This document shows positions 37,384 to 44,559 of a stretch of DNA of 64,000 nt, piece by piece. Positions within the stretch are counted from its first letter, which is position 1, and every line of letters begins with the position of its first letter. The notes under the pieces are model-generated. The model saw only the letters and a list, made by a program, of their open reading frames with translations. It made no database searches and was not told the DNA's origin. Origin of the DNA: Fen-1258 sp041658245 (lineage in GTDB: Bacteria > Bacteroidota > Ignavibacteria > Ignavibacteriales > Melioribacteraceae); the NCBI GenBank assembly GCA_041658245.1, contig JBBAAM010000015.1, forward strand, positions 1-64,000. The letters are read 5' to 3'. Position numbers and translations under genes: made by a program.

Positions 37384-39696
37384 ATGGACATAAAACAGAA
37401 ACCAAAATTTGCAAATAAACTGAAAAAGCCAAAAAAGAAAACCTTAAAATATATTTTCATTGGCGGAGGAGTTTTTATTGTAGTAGCAATCTTTTTATTC
37501 ATGCAATACGTTTCCGAAGGATTGCCTTCACTGGAAGAATTGGAAAATCCGAGCGCTCAACTTGCAACAAATGTTTGGAGTAAAGACGGACAGCTAATCG
37601 GATCATTCTTTAATGAGAATCGTGTAGAAGTTAGTATTGACAGTATTCCTGCTAATGTAATAAATGCTTTGATTGCTACAGAAGACAAGAATTTTTATCA
37701 TCATTGGGGGGTAGACCTTCAACGCTTTATTAAAGCAATGGTTAAAAATATTTTACTCTTTAAGCGTGAAGGCGCCAGTACAATAACGCAACAGCTTGCT
37801 AAAAATTTATACGGATTAAAAAGCCGAAATGAATCCGCTCGCGGAACTGTTATAAGAAAAATTAGAGAATGGATTACAGCGATCCAAATCGAAAAAAATT
37901 ATACTAAACGTGAAATATTGGAGATGTACTTTAATACATCATATTTCGGACATGGCGCTTACGGATTAAGTGTTGCAGCAAGAGCATATTTTAATAAAAG
38001 TGTGAAAGAACTGACGATCACCGATGCAGGTGTTTTAATTTCTTTGCTTAAATCATCAGTTTATTACAACCCGTTTGATAAATACGAAAATTCCCTAAGA
38101 CGAAGAAATCTTGTAATGCAGAATATGGTTGCTGATGGTTTCTTAGAAGAATCACAATTTGAAAAACTTAAAATGGAGCCGATCAAACTTTCATATAAAA
38201 AGATTGAAGAAGGAATTCAAGGCGGCATAGCTCCTCACTTTCTTGAATATATTCGTCAGCAGCTTGTTAAACTTGCACCAAAGTATGGATTAAATCTTTA
38301 TGAAGGCGGATTGAACATCTACACTACATTAGACTACCGAATGCAAAAGATTGCTAACAATGCCGTTAAAGTTCATCTGGAAGATTTTCAAAAACAATTT
38401 GATAAAAATTGGAATTGGCAAAAATATTCTGTCTTACTAACTGAGTTAACAGATAAAGCTATTAAGAATCATCCCGAATACAAAATTGCAGCAAACCAGG
38501 AAGAAAAAAGAATTGTATATAATCGTTTACAACGGGATAATCATTTAATAGACTCAGTAAAAAGAATTGGGAAAAGGATTGAAGTAGGTTTTGTAGTTAT
38601 TGATCCGAAGAATGGTGAAGTCCGCACAATGGTAGGCGGACGTGATCAAACATTTTTATACGGATTGAATCATGCAACACAAATTAAACGCCAACCCGGT
38701 TCGGCATTCAAACCTATTGTTTATTCTGTTGCAATTGATGATGGTTTGTATCCTGCGTATCCAATTCTTAATCAGCGATTTAATTATGATGATGGTTCAG
38801 CAAAGATTTGGAGTCCGGAAAATTTTGATCGCTCAACAAGCGGATTTGTAACCCTAAGAGATGCTTTGAAAGAATCATTAAACTTAGTTTCAGCAAGATT
38901 AATTATTGAGGGGCACGCTCCTTTGTGGAAGATTGGAAGATTTGCTGAGAAGATGGGAATAAAAACTAAACTTGATCTTGTTCCATCAATTTCATTAGGT
39001 ACATCGGTTATTTCTCCAATCGAATTGACTTCTGCATTTGCAACTCTTGCTAATAGAGGTATCTACAATGAACCAATCTCTATTCTTAGAATTGAAGATA
39101 AAGATGGAGTACTGATCGAGAATTTTACTTCTTATGCAAGTGAAGCAATACCGGAAGAGACTGCATATATTGTAACAGATATGCTGAGGACAGCAATTGA
39201 TGCGGGAACCGGACAAGCAGCCCGATCGAGATATAATTTTCAGCGTCCTGCTGCAGGTAAAACCGGGACCACACAAGATTTTGCAGATGCTTGGTATGTT
39301 GGATTTACTCCGCAGTTAGCTGGTGGTGTTTGGGTTGGATTCGATGATCAGCGAGTTTCTTTTACTGGAGATTACGGACAGGGAGCGCGTGCTGCATTAC
39401 CGATTTGGGCAATATTTATGCATGATGTTTATGAACGGTTAAATCTTCCTGTTGAAGATTTTATTCCACCTGCAAGCGGAAAAATAGTTCAAGCTAGGTT
39501 TTGTAAGGAATCAATATATGAATTAGGTGATCCAAAATTGTACTCTGCTGATTGCATGACAGGTGTATTGACGGATATTATTAACATTAAAGATATGCCT
39601 CCTACTTTTGATGCTTATCGCGATACTACTATGAAATTTTTTGATCGCTATCAAATAAAAGATACTGTAAAGCATGAAGCCAAAGAGATACGCTAA
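37384..39696 (+). CDS. mrcA: Penicillin-binding protein 1A (bifunctional peptidoglycan synthase)
   Basis: 770 aa. One membrane helix (about 20-40), then a GT51 glycosyltransferase domain (EDKNFYHHWGVDLQR; GASTITQQLAKNLYG), then a transpeptidase with Ser440-x-x-Lys443 (GSAFKP) and KTGTT at about 626. The assignment as mrcA is by architecture. A period-13 inverted repeat follows the stop. Confidence 0.93.
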   Translation: MDIKQKPKFANKLKKPKKKTLKYIFIGGGVFIVVAIFLFMQYVSEGLPSLEELENPSAQLATNVWSKDGQLIGSFFNENRVEVSIDSIPANVINALIATEDKNFYHHWGVDLQRFIKAMVKNILLFKREGASTITQQLAKNLYGLKSRNESARGTVIRKIREWITAIQIEKNYTKREILEMYFNTSYFGHGAYGLSVAARAYFNKSVKELTITDAGVLISLLKSSVYYNPFDKYENSLRRRNLVMQNMVADGFLEESQFEKLKMEPIKLSYKKIEEGIQGGIAPHFLEYIRQQLVKLAPKYGLNLYEGGLNIYTTLDYRMQKIANNAVKVHLEDFQKQFDKNWNWQKYSVLLTELTDKAIKNHPEYKIAANQEEKRIVYNRLQRDNHLIDSVKRIGKRIEVGFVVIDPKNGEVRTMVGGRDQTFLYGLNHATQIKRQPGSAFKPIVYSVAIDDGLYPAYPILNQRFNYDDGSAKIWSPENFDRSTSGFVTLRDALKESLNLVSARLIIEGHAPLWKIGRFAEKMGIKTKLDLVPSISLGTSVISPIELTSAFATLANRGIYNEPISILRIEDKDGVLIENFTSYASEAIPEETAYIVTDMLRTAIDAGTGQAARSRYNFQRPAAGKTGTTQDFADAWYVGFTPQLAGGVWVGFDDQRVSFTGDYGQGARAALPIWAIFMHDVYERLNLPVEDFIPPASGKIVQARFCKESIYELGDPKLYSADCMTGVLTDIINIKDMPPTFDAYRDTTMKFFDRYQIKDTVKHEAKEIR

Positions 39697-39705
39697 TTAA
39701 TCAGC

Positions 39706-39755
39706 AACCTTCGAGGTTACATTACCGCTATAACGATGTGTCAACCTCGAAGGTT
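39706..39755. repeat. Inverted repeat AACCTTCGAGGTT / AACCTCGAAGGTT
   Basis: The 13-nt word at 39706-39718 is the exact complement of that at 39743-39755, with a 24-nt loop. Placed 10 bp after the PBP1A stop, it could end that operon, though no T-run follows. Confidence 0.75.
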
Positions 39756-39780
39756 ATGTTTACAAATATTAATTGAATTT

Positions 39781-39824
39781 GCCCGGATGGCGGAACCTGC
39801 CTACTGGCAGGCAGGTTGGTAGAC
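39781..39824 (+). pseudogene. 5' tRNA-Leu fragment broken by a palindrome in the D arm
   Basis: GCCCGGATGGCGGAA (39781-39795) and TTGGTAGAC (39816-39824) are identical to the first 24 bases of the intact tRNA-Leu at 39879. Between them sit 20 bases: CCTGCCT, ACTGGC, AGGCAGG (39796-39815), a 7-bp hairpin. The anticodon half is missing; AT-rich sequence follows. Confidence 0.8.
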
Positions 39825-39878
39825 AATTAAGAAAATATTTAGATTAATAGAATTCAAAGATCATTCAAATAAATTTTT

Positions 39879-39962
39879 GCCCGGATGGCGGAATTGGTAG
39901 ACGCGCTAGCTTCAGGAGCTAGTGAGAGCAATCTCGTAGGGGTTCGAGTCCCCTTCTGGGCA
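39879..39962 (+). tRNA. tRNA-Leu (anticodon CAG)
   Basis: An intact class II tRNA: acceptor GCCCGGA pairs with TCTGGGC, anticodon stem-loop CTAGC-TTCAGGA-GCTAG gives CAG, a long variable arm (GAGA...TCTC), and T arm AGGGG-TTCGAGT-CCCCT. Discriminator A at 39962; CCA is not encoded. It reads codon CUG. Confidence 0.96.
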
Positions 39963-39974
39963 CTAATAAATAGT

Positions 39975-40010
39975 GCAGGTTCGATCCGCCGCGGCGGACT
40001 GTTCCGGGCA
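39975..40010 (+). pseudogene. 3' tRNA fragment broken by a palindrome in the T stem
   Basis: GCAGG-TTCGATC-C (39975-39987), then 11 inserted bases GCCGCGGCGGA (39988-39998), then CTGT-TCCGGGC-A (39999-40010). Removing the insert yields a canonical 5-bp T stem, 7-base loop, 3' acceptor strand and discriminator. TCCGGGC pairs perfectly with the acceptor of the 5' fragment at 39781. The insert is the core of the palindrome TCCGCCGCGGCGGA (39985-39998). Confidence 0.75.
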
Positions 40011-40023
40011 CGAAAGATTATTA

Positions 40024-40055
40024 TTGTAACCTTTCTCTAATTCATCTTAAATTTG
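40024..40055 (+). promoter_or_regulatory. Bacteroidota-type promoter candidate for the hsd operon
   Basis: TTG (40024-40026), 21 nt, then TAAATTTG (40048-40055), an exact TAnnTTTG -7 box, 27 bp before the hsdM ATG. Confidence 0.55.
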
Positions 40056-40082
40056 ATTAACTGATAAATCCTCGAGTGTTAA

Positions 40083-41687
40083 ATGCCTAACAATCACAAC
40101 GAAATAGAGAAAAGACTTTGGGAAGCCGCAGATCAATTGCGCGCTAACTCTGCATTAAAATCTTCCGAGTATTCTGTTCCGGTTTTGGGTTTGATCTTTC
40201 TCCGTTATGCTGATTTTAAATTCAGTAATGCGAAAACTGCTATTGAAAAGGAACTCAAAAACTCTAATAGCCGCCAGAAGATTTCCAAACTTCACTTCCA
40301 TGCAAAAGGAATTGTTTATTTACCGGAAGAGGCACAGTTCTCATATCTGCTCAATCTGCCGGAGAAAGAACCTATCGGCAAGCATATAAACTCTGCAATG
40401 AAGAAGATCGAGGAGGAGAATACCAATCTCAAAGATGTTCTGCCTAAAACATATACACAGTTCGAAAATGATGTTCTTTGGGCTTTGCTTAAAAACTTCT
40501 CATCCATACCAATGGATGTTAAGGGTGACTTGTTTGGAAAAATTTATGAATACTTCCTTGGTAACTTTGCAATGAAGGAAGGACAGAAAGGCGGAGAATT
40601 TTTTACCCCAACTTCTTTAGTTGAACTACTTGTTGAAATCATAGAACCTTATCATGGAAAAATGTTTGATCCTGCAAGCGGTTCTGCAGGAATGTTTGTT
40701 CAGAGCGCTAAGTTTGTAAGTAAGCATAAGAAAAATCCCAGCGAAGAGATTTCTATATACGGGCAAGAGAAAACCGCAGAGACAATTCGGCTTGCAAAGA
40801 TGAATCTTGCAGTGCACGGACTTGAAGGCGATATACGCCAAACCAATACTTATTACGAAGACGTCTTTAACTGCGTTGGTGTTTTCGATTTTGTAATGGC
40901 TAATCCGCCGTTTAATGTAAATGGTGTTGATAAAGAAAAACTTGTTAAAGATAAACGATACGCTCAAGGATTGCCGCGCGTTGATAACGGCAATTATTTA
41001 TGGATACAGATATTCTGGAATGCGTTGAATGAAAAAGGAAGAGCCGGATTTGTAATGGCAAACTCCGCAAGTGATGCGCGCCAGAGTGAATTTGATATAC
41101 GCAAAAAACTTGTTGATGAAAACGCAGTTGATATGATGATAGCTGTTTCATCTAATTTCTTTTATACAGTTACACTTCCTTGCACACTCTGGTTCTTTGA
41201 TAAAGGGAAAAAGAAATCGAACCGGAAAGACAAAGTTCTGTTTATTGATGCGCGTAATATCTTTACACAGATTGATCGCGCTCATCGGGAATACACACCA
41301 GAACAGATACAGTTTATTGCTTCGATAGTTAAACTATACCGTGAAGAAAAGATTGAGGATTTTGGATTTCCAAATGATGATTTACGATTTCTAAAAGAAG
41401 AAATGAAATTGAGCGATAAACAAATTGAAACTTTTCGTTCTTCGTTCTCCACTCTACACTATTCGGATGTTCCCGGCTTGTGTAAGGTTGCCACTATAAA
41501 AGAGATTACAGAACAGAACTACTCTTTGAACCCGGGAAGATATGTTGGTGTAACCGAGAAAGCAGCTGATGATTTTGATTTCTATGAGAAGCTGGAAGAG
41601 TTGAACGAGGAATTGGAAGTATTAAACTCTGAAGCGCGTGAACTTGAAGATAAAATTGCTGAGAATGTTGCTCAAATATTGAAGTGA
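40083..41687 (+). CDS. hsdM: Type I restriction-modification methyltransferase (HsdM)
   Basis: 534 aa. N-terminal helical domain (WEAADQLRAN...VLGLIFLRYADFKF), then an N6-adenine methyltransferase with motif I FDPASGSAGMFVQSA and motif IV VMANPPFNVNG. It modifies the host recognition site and, with HsdS, directs the restriction complex. First gene of the island after tRNA-Leu; hsdS starts 6 bp downstream. Confidence 0.95.
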   Translation: MPNNHNEIEKRLWEAADQLRANSALKSSEYSVPVLGLIFLRYADFKFSNAKTAIEKELKNSNSRQKISKLHFHAKGIVYLPEEAQFSYLLNLPEKEPIGKHINSAMKKIEEENTNLKDVLPKTYTQFENDVLWALLKNFSSIPMDVKGDLFGKIYEYFLGNFAMKEGQKGGEFFTPTSLVELLVEIIEPYHGKMFDPASGSAGMFVQSAKFVSKHKKNPSEEISIYGQEKTAETIRLAKMNLAVHGLEGDIRQTNTYYEDVFNCVGVFDFVMANPPFNVNGVDKEKLVKDKRYAQGLPRVDNGNYLWIQIFWNALNEKGRAGFVMANSASDARQSEFDIRKKLVDENAVDMMIAVSSNFFYTVTLPCTLWFFDKGKKKSNRKDKVLFIDARNIFTQIDRAHREYTPEQIQFIASIVKLYREEKIEDFGFPNDDLRFLKEEMKLSDKQIETFRSSFSTLHYSDVPGLCKVATIKEITEQNYSLNPGRYVGVTEKAADDFDFYEKLEELNEELEVLNSEARELEDKIAENVAQILK

Positions 41688-41693
41688 TAGGAA

Positions 41694-42917
41694 ATGCGCT
41701 TGGAGAAATATAAACTCGAAAAAGTATGCCATCTAATAACTGATGGCAAACATGGCGATTGTATCGATCAACCTAATTCGGGTTATTATTTCCTAAGTGC
41801 TAAAGATATTAAAGAAGGTTCAATAGATTATTCTAATGCAAGGCAAATAACTAGCGAAGATTTTGTTGATGTTCATAGAAGAACGAAGTTGGAGCCAAAT
41901 GATATTTTGATAACGAACAGCGGAACCATTGGAAGGATGGCTCTAGTTCCAAATACAAAAGACACTTTCAAAACGACTTTTCAAAAAAGTGTCGCAATAA
42001 TAAAACCTAACATTGAATTTGTTAAACCACGGTATCTATATTATACTTTCCGCTATAATCTTGATCGCCTAATTAGTTTTGCAAGTGGAACAGCACAGAA
42101 AAATTTACTTCTGCGTGATTTACGCAATTTCGAAGTAGAATTGCCAAATCTTGAATTGCAAACCAAAATCGCATCTATACTTTCTGCTTACGATAACTTA
42201 ATAGAAAACAACACGCGCCGCATACAAATATTAGAACAGATGGCTCAAACCATTTACAAAGAGTGGTTTGTAAACTTCCGCTTTCCCGGACACGAAAACA
42301 CAAAGTTTGTTGACTCACCACTTGGCAAAATTCCGGAAGGTTGGGAGGTAAAAGAGTTGAGAACATTTGGGAATATAGTTACCGGAAAAACTCCAAGCAC
42401 TTCTATTACTGAAAACTTTGGCGAAGATATCCCTTTTATAAAAACTCCAGATATGCATGGGAATATTTTTATCATTAATACACAACAAAAACTTTCATAT
42501 CAAGGCGCAGAATCACAGAGTAAAAAGTATTTACCTCCAAGAAGTATTTGTGTAAGCTGTATCGGTACCGCTGGTGTAGTCTCCATAAATTCTATGAAAG
42601 CTCAAACAAATCAACAAATAAATGCTGTCATCCTATATGATAATAAATGTTTGGAGTTCTTATTCTTTGCATTAAGGGACTTAAAAGAAACAATAAATTC
42701 GTATGGTGCTAATGGTGCAACCATGGTTAATTTGAATAAAGAAAAGTTTTCCTCTTTAAATCAAGTTACTCCTTCAAAAGAGATTATTTACATGTACAGT
42801 GAATTGGTATCTCCGATGTTTAGTCAAATTGAAAATCTCATATATATAAATCATAATCTCCGCCGCACACGCGACTTACTCTTGCCCAAGCTAATGAGCG
42901 GAGAGATAGAGGTATAA
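41694..42917 (+). CDS. hsdS: Type I restriction-modification specificity subunit (HsdS)
   Basis: 407 aa with two target-recognition domains. The first ends at FEVELPNLELQTKIASILSAYDNLIENNTRRIQILEQMAQ, the conserved spacer helix (about residues 145-185); the second starts with PLGKIPEGWEVKEL and ends LPKLMSGEIEV. The two half-site sequences are unlike each other, so the recognised site is bipartite and asymmetric. Its last codons reappear as a remnant at 43377. Confidence 0.93.
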   Translation: MRLEKYKLEKVCHLITDGKHGDCIDQPNSGYYFLSAKDIKEGSIDYSNARQITSEDFVDVHRRTKLEPNDILITNSGTIGRMALVPNTKDTFKTTFQKSVAIIKPNIEFVKPRYLYYTFRYNLDRLISFASGTAQKNLLLRDLRNFEVELPNLELQTKIASILSAYDNLIENNTRRIQILEQMAQTIYKEWFVNFRFPGHENTKFVDSPLGKIPEGWEVKELRTFGNIVTGKTPSTSITENFGEDIPFIKTPDMHGNIFIINTQQKLSYQGAESQSKKYLPPRSICVSCIGTAGVVSINSMKAQTNQQINAVILYDNKCLEFLFFALRDLKETINSYGANGATMVNLNKEKFSSLNQVTPSKEIIYMYSELVSPMFSQIENLIYINHNLRRTRDLLLPKLMSGEIEV

Positions 42918-42933
42918 AAGGAAAGGAGAGCCA

Positions 42934-43335
42934 ATGGCTTTTGAAGAAAAATATTTAGATGTATTGCAAAACATAGAATTTCCAATTCAAGAAGTTTATA
43001 AAACCGAAAAGGATTTAACCGACTATGATGTGCTTGCGGCAATAGAATCTTTAATTGAATTTTACACCGCCGAAGAAAGAAAAAGAGAACTGAGAAAATT
43101 TAACCTTTCCGAAAAGTCCATACAAGTTTATGATGGAGTAAAAGAGATGTGCGATTTTCGTCTTGGCAAAAATATTTCTGATGATGTTGAGGTAGAAAGT
43201 ACACCGCCGCCTCTATCTATAAATGAAATACTGAATTGTTTAAAGACGATTAAAAACTCAATTAATAAATGGACAAAGAGAAATGGAAGGCAGGGTTATT
43301 TGAATCTTGTAAAACAATATATGCCGTATGTCTGA
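42934..43335 (+). CDS. Conserved small protein of the hsd cassette
   Basis: 133 aa. SIQVYDGVKEMCDFRLGKN followed by SINEILNCLKTIKNSINKWTKRNGRQGYLNLV looks like a conserved helical family; from memory, similar proteins occur in other bacteria and archaea without a function. No membrane segment or catalytic motif. It lies 16 bp after hsdS and before an hsdS 3' remnant. Confidence 0.65.
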   Translation: MAFEEKYLDVLQNIEFPIQEVYKTEKDLTDYDVLAAIESLIEFYTAEERKRELRKFNLSEKSIQVYDGVKEMCDFRLGKNISDDVEVESTPPPLSINEILNCLKTIKNSINKWTKRNGRQGYLNLVKQYMPYV

Positions 43336-43376
43336 AGTAACGCTTTTGGTATTGTACAAAATGCAATTTGCTTTCA

Positions 43377-43409
43377 CCCAAGCTAATAAGCGGAGAGGTA
43401 GAGGTGTAA
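43377..43409 (+). pseudogene. Remnant of a second hsdS 3' end
   Basis: The codons read PKLISGEVEV then stop, against LPKLMSGEIEV then stop at the real hsdS end (42917). Ten codons and the flanking bases match at 29 of 33 positions or so, so this is a duplicated or exchanged hsdS tail left behind by recombination, separated from hsdS by the 133-aa gene. Confidence 0.7.
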
Positions 43410-43413
43410 ATGG

Positions 43414-43448
43414 GTAAGAGGTGAGAGGTAAGAAGTGAGAAGTAAATA
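43414..43448. repeat. Period-7 word array after the hsdS remnant
   Basis: Heptamers GTAAGAG, GTGAGAG, GTAAGAA, GTGAGAA, GTAAATA, directly after the remnant stop and before the operator repeats. Confidence 0.7.
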
Positions 43449-43481
43449 AGTGTTTGCTTTTTATTTATGTTTATTTATTTT

Positions 43482-43515
43482 TGTACCCAAAAGGGTGCAT
43501 ATGTACCCAAAAGGG
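43482..43515 (+). promoter_or_regulatory. Twin operator repeats TGTACCCAAAAGGG upstream of the MNT gene
   Basis: Two identical 14-bp copies (43482-43495 and 43502-43515) spaced exactly 20 bp start to start, ending 13 bp before the ATG 43529. Each has a dyad core ACCC-AAAA-GGG. Copies two helical turns apart suit cooperative binding by the wHTH encoded immediately downstream. Confidence 0.7.
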
Positions 43516-43528
43516 AACAGTTAAAATT

Positions 43529-44155
43529 ATGGTTATAAACAAAGTATTAGATGAAGTATTCAGCCGCTGGTCTAACCTTGCTGTATTACGCGCATTAAAC
43601 AAGTATGGTATTGGTATCTCCGGTCGCGAGGTTGCAAGGATTGCGGGTATAACTGTAAAAAACTGCTTCAATGCGCTTACAGATTTTGAAAACCTTGGAA
43701 TTGTAAACAGAGTTCGTGGTGGCAGAGATCACTTATTCACATTAAACCGGGATCATTTCCTTGTTAAAGAAGGAATAATACCTCTGTTTGATGTTGAGGA
43801 TAAGTTTGCAGAAGCGATCTTTGATGACATAAAGAAGAAATTAAAGAAGAAGTGTAATAGTGTTTATGTCTTTGGCAGTGTTGTGCTGAAAGAAGAAGAT
43901 GTTGACAGCGATTTAGATTTATGTGTTATCTATGATAAGGCAAGCGAAAAAGAATCACTGGAAGACACAATGTACGAACTGCAAACATTGTTGCGTAAAA
44001 AGTATTCTGTAAATGCATCGCCATTTTATGTCACTACAGCGCAATTTTCAGTAAAAGCAAAAAGTAATAAGCCGCCAGTCGCGGACGTTATCAAGGAAGG
44101 AAAATTGTTGTTTGGTAATTCCATAAAGGCGCTGCTAAATGCCAAAAGAAGCTAA
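43529..44155 (+). CDS. wHTH-MNT nucleotidyltransferase (putative antitoxin)
   Basis: 208 aa from ATG 43529; upstream in-frame codons run through the operator repeats. Residues 1-80 form a winged helix (SGREVARIAGITVKNCFNALTDFENLGIV), residues 105-208 a minimal nucleotidyltransferase with Gly116-Ser117, ten residues, Asp128-x-Asp130, exactly GSX10DXD. In MNT-HEPN toxin-antitoxin pairs the MNT protein AMPylates and silences the HEPN toxin; here the fused wHTH could also autoregulate. It overlaps the next gene by 17 bp. Confidence 0.85.
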   Translation: MVINKVLDEVFSRWSNLAVLRALNKYGIGISGREVARIAGITVKNCFNALTDFENLGIVNRVRGGRDHLFTLNRDHFLVKEGIIPLFDVEDKFAEAIFDDIKKKLKKKCNSVYVFGSVVLKEEDVDSDLDLCVIYDKASEKESLEDTMYELQTLLRKKYSVNASPFYVTTAQFSVKAKSNKPPVADVIKEGKLLFGNSIKALLNAKRS

Positions 44156-44549
44156 GACTATAAAAGTTGATAAGACCGCTGCTATTAAGTATAGTGCGAT
44201 AGGAAAAAGTTTTTACGATGCGGCTATTTCGGAGAGAGAACTAAGATGCTGGAATGCAGCGGGATTGTTGATTGTACATTCAGCTATTGCGTACGCAGAC
44301 GCGCTTACTATAAAGTATGGCGGCGTTAAAAGCAAAAGTGAAAATCATCAAGATGTGGTTAAGTTGTTGGAAATTGTTGTTAAAGAATCTGAAAGTAAAA
44401 ATATTGCGTTGAATCAGTTAGAAAGATTAATTGCACACAAATCAACTGTTGCCTATAGTGGCGAGCTTTATGACGAGCAAGACATAGATAAATTATTTAA
44501 GCATTTGGAGCGATTCAAAACTTGGGTAGAGAAACAGTTAAATGATTAA
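44139..44549 (+). CDS. HEPN-domain protein (putative toxin partner)
   Basis: 136-aa helical protein with HEPN-like order: SFYDAAISERELRCWNAAGLLIVHSAIAYADAL, then SKSENHQDVVKLLEI, then LERLIAHKSTVAYSGELY and a C-terminal helix (HLERFKTWVEKQ). Where many HEPN RNases have RX4-6H, this has Arg96-x3-His100 and Tyr106, so nuclease activity is uncertain. Overlap with the MNT gene suggests a two-component module. Confidence 0.75.
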   Translation: MPKEAKTIKVDKTAAIKYSAIGKSFYDAAISERELRCWNAAGLLIVHSAIAYADALTIKYGGVKSKSENHQDVVKLLEIVVKESESKNIALNQLERLIAHKSTVAYSGELYDEQDIDKLFKHLERFKTWVEKQLND

Positions 44550-44559
44550 GGCGATATAA

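Larger units (their letters stand above)
43336..43481. other. Intergenic stretch of hsdS debris and low-complexity DNA
   Basis: Between the 133-aa gene and the operator repeats. It contains the hsdS tail remnant and a period-7 array; the first 40 bases show nothing recognisable. Confidence 0.6.

Noticed and set aside
39781..39824. Second functional tRNA-Leu
   Set aside because: Anticodon arm, variable arm and T arm are missing after base 24, and the D arm holds a 20-base hairpin.
44420..44460. Canonical HEPN RX4-6H RNase motif
   Set aside because: The spacing is Arg96-x3-His100, so I only call the protein HEPN-like.
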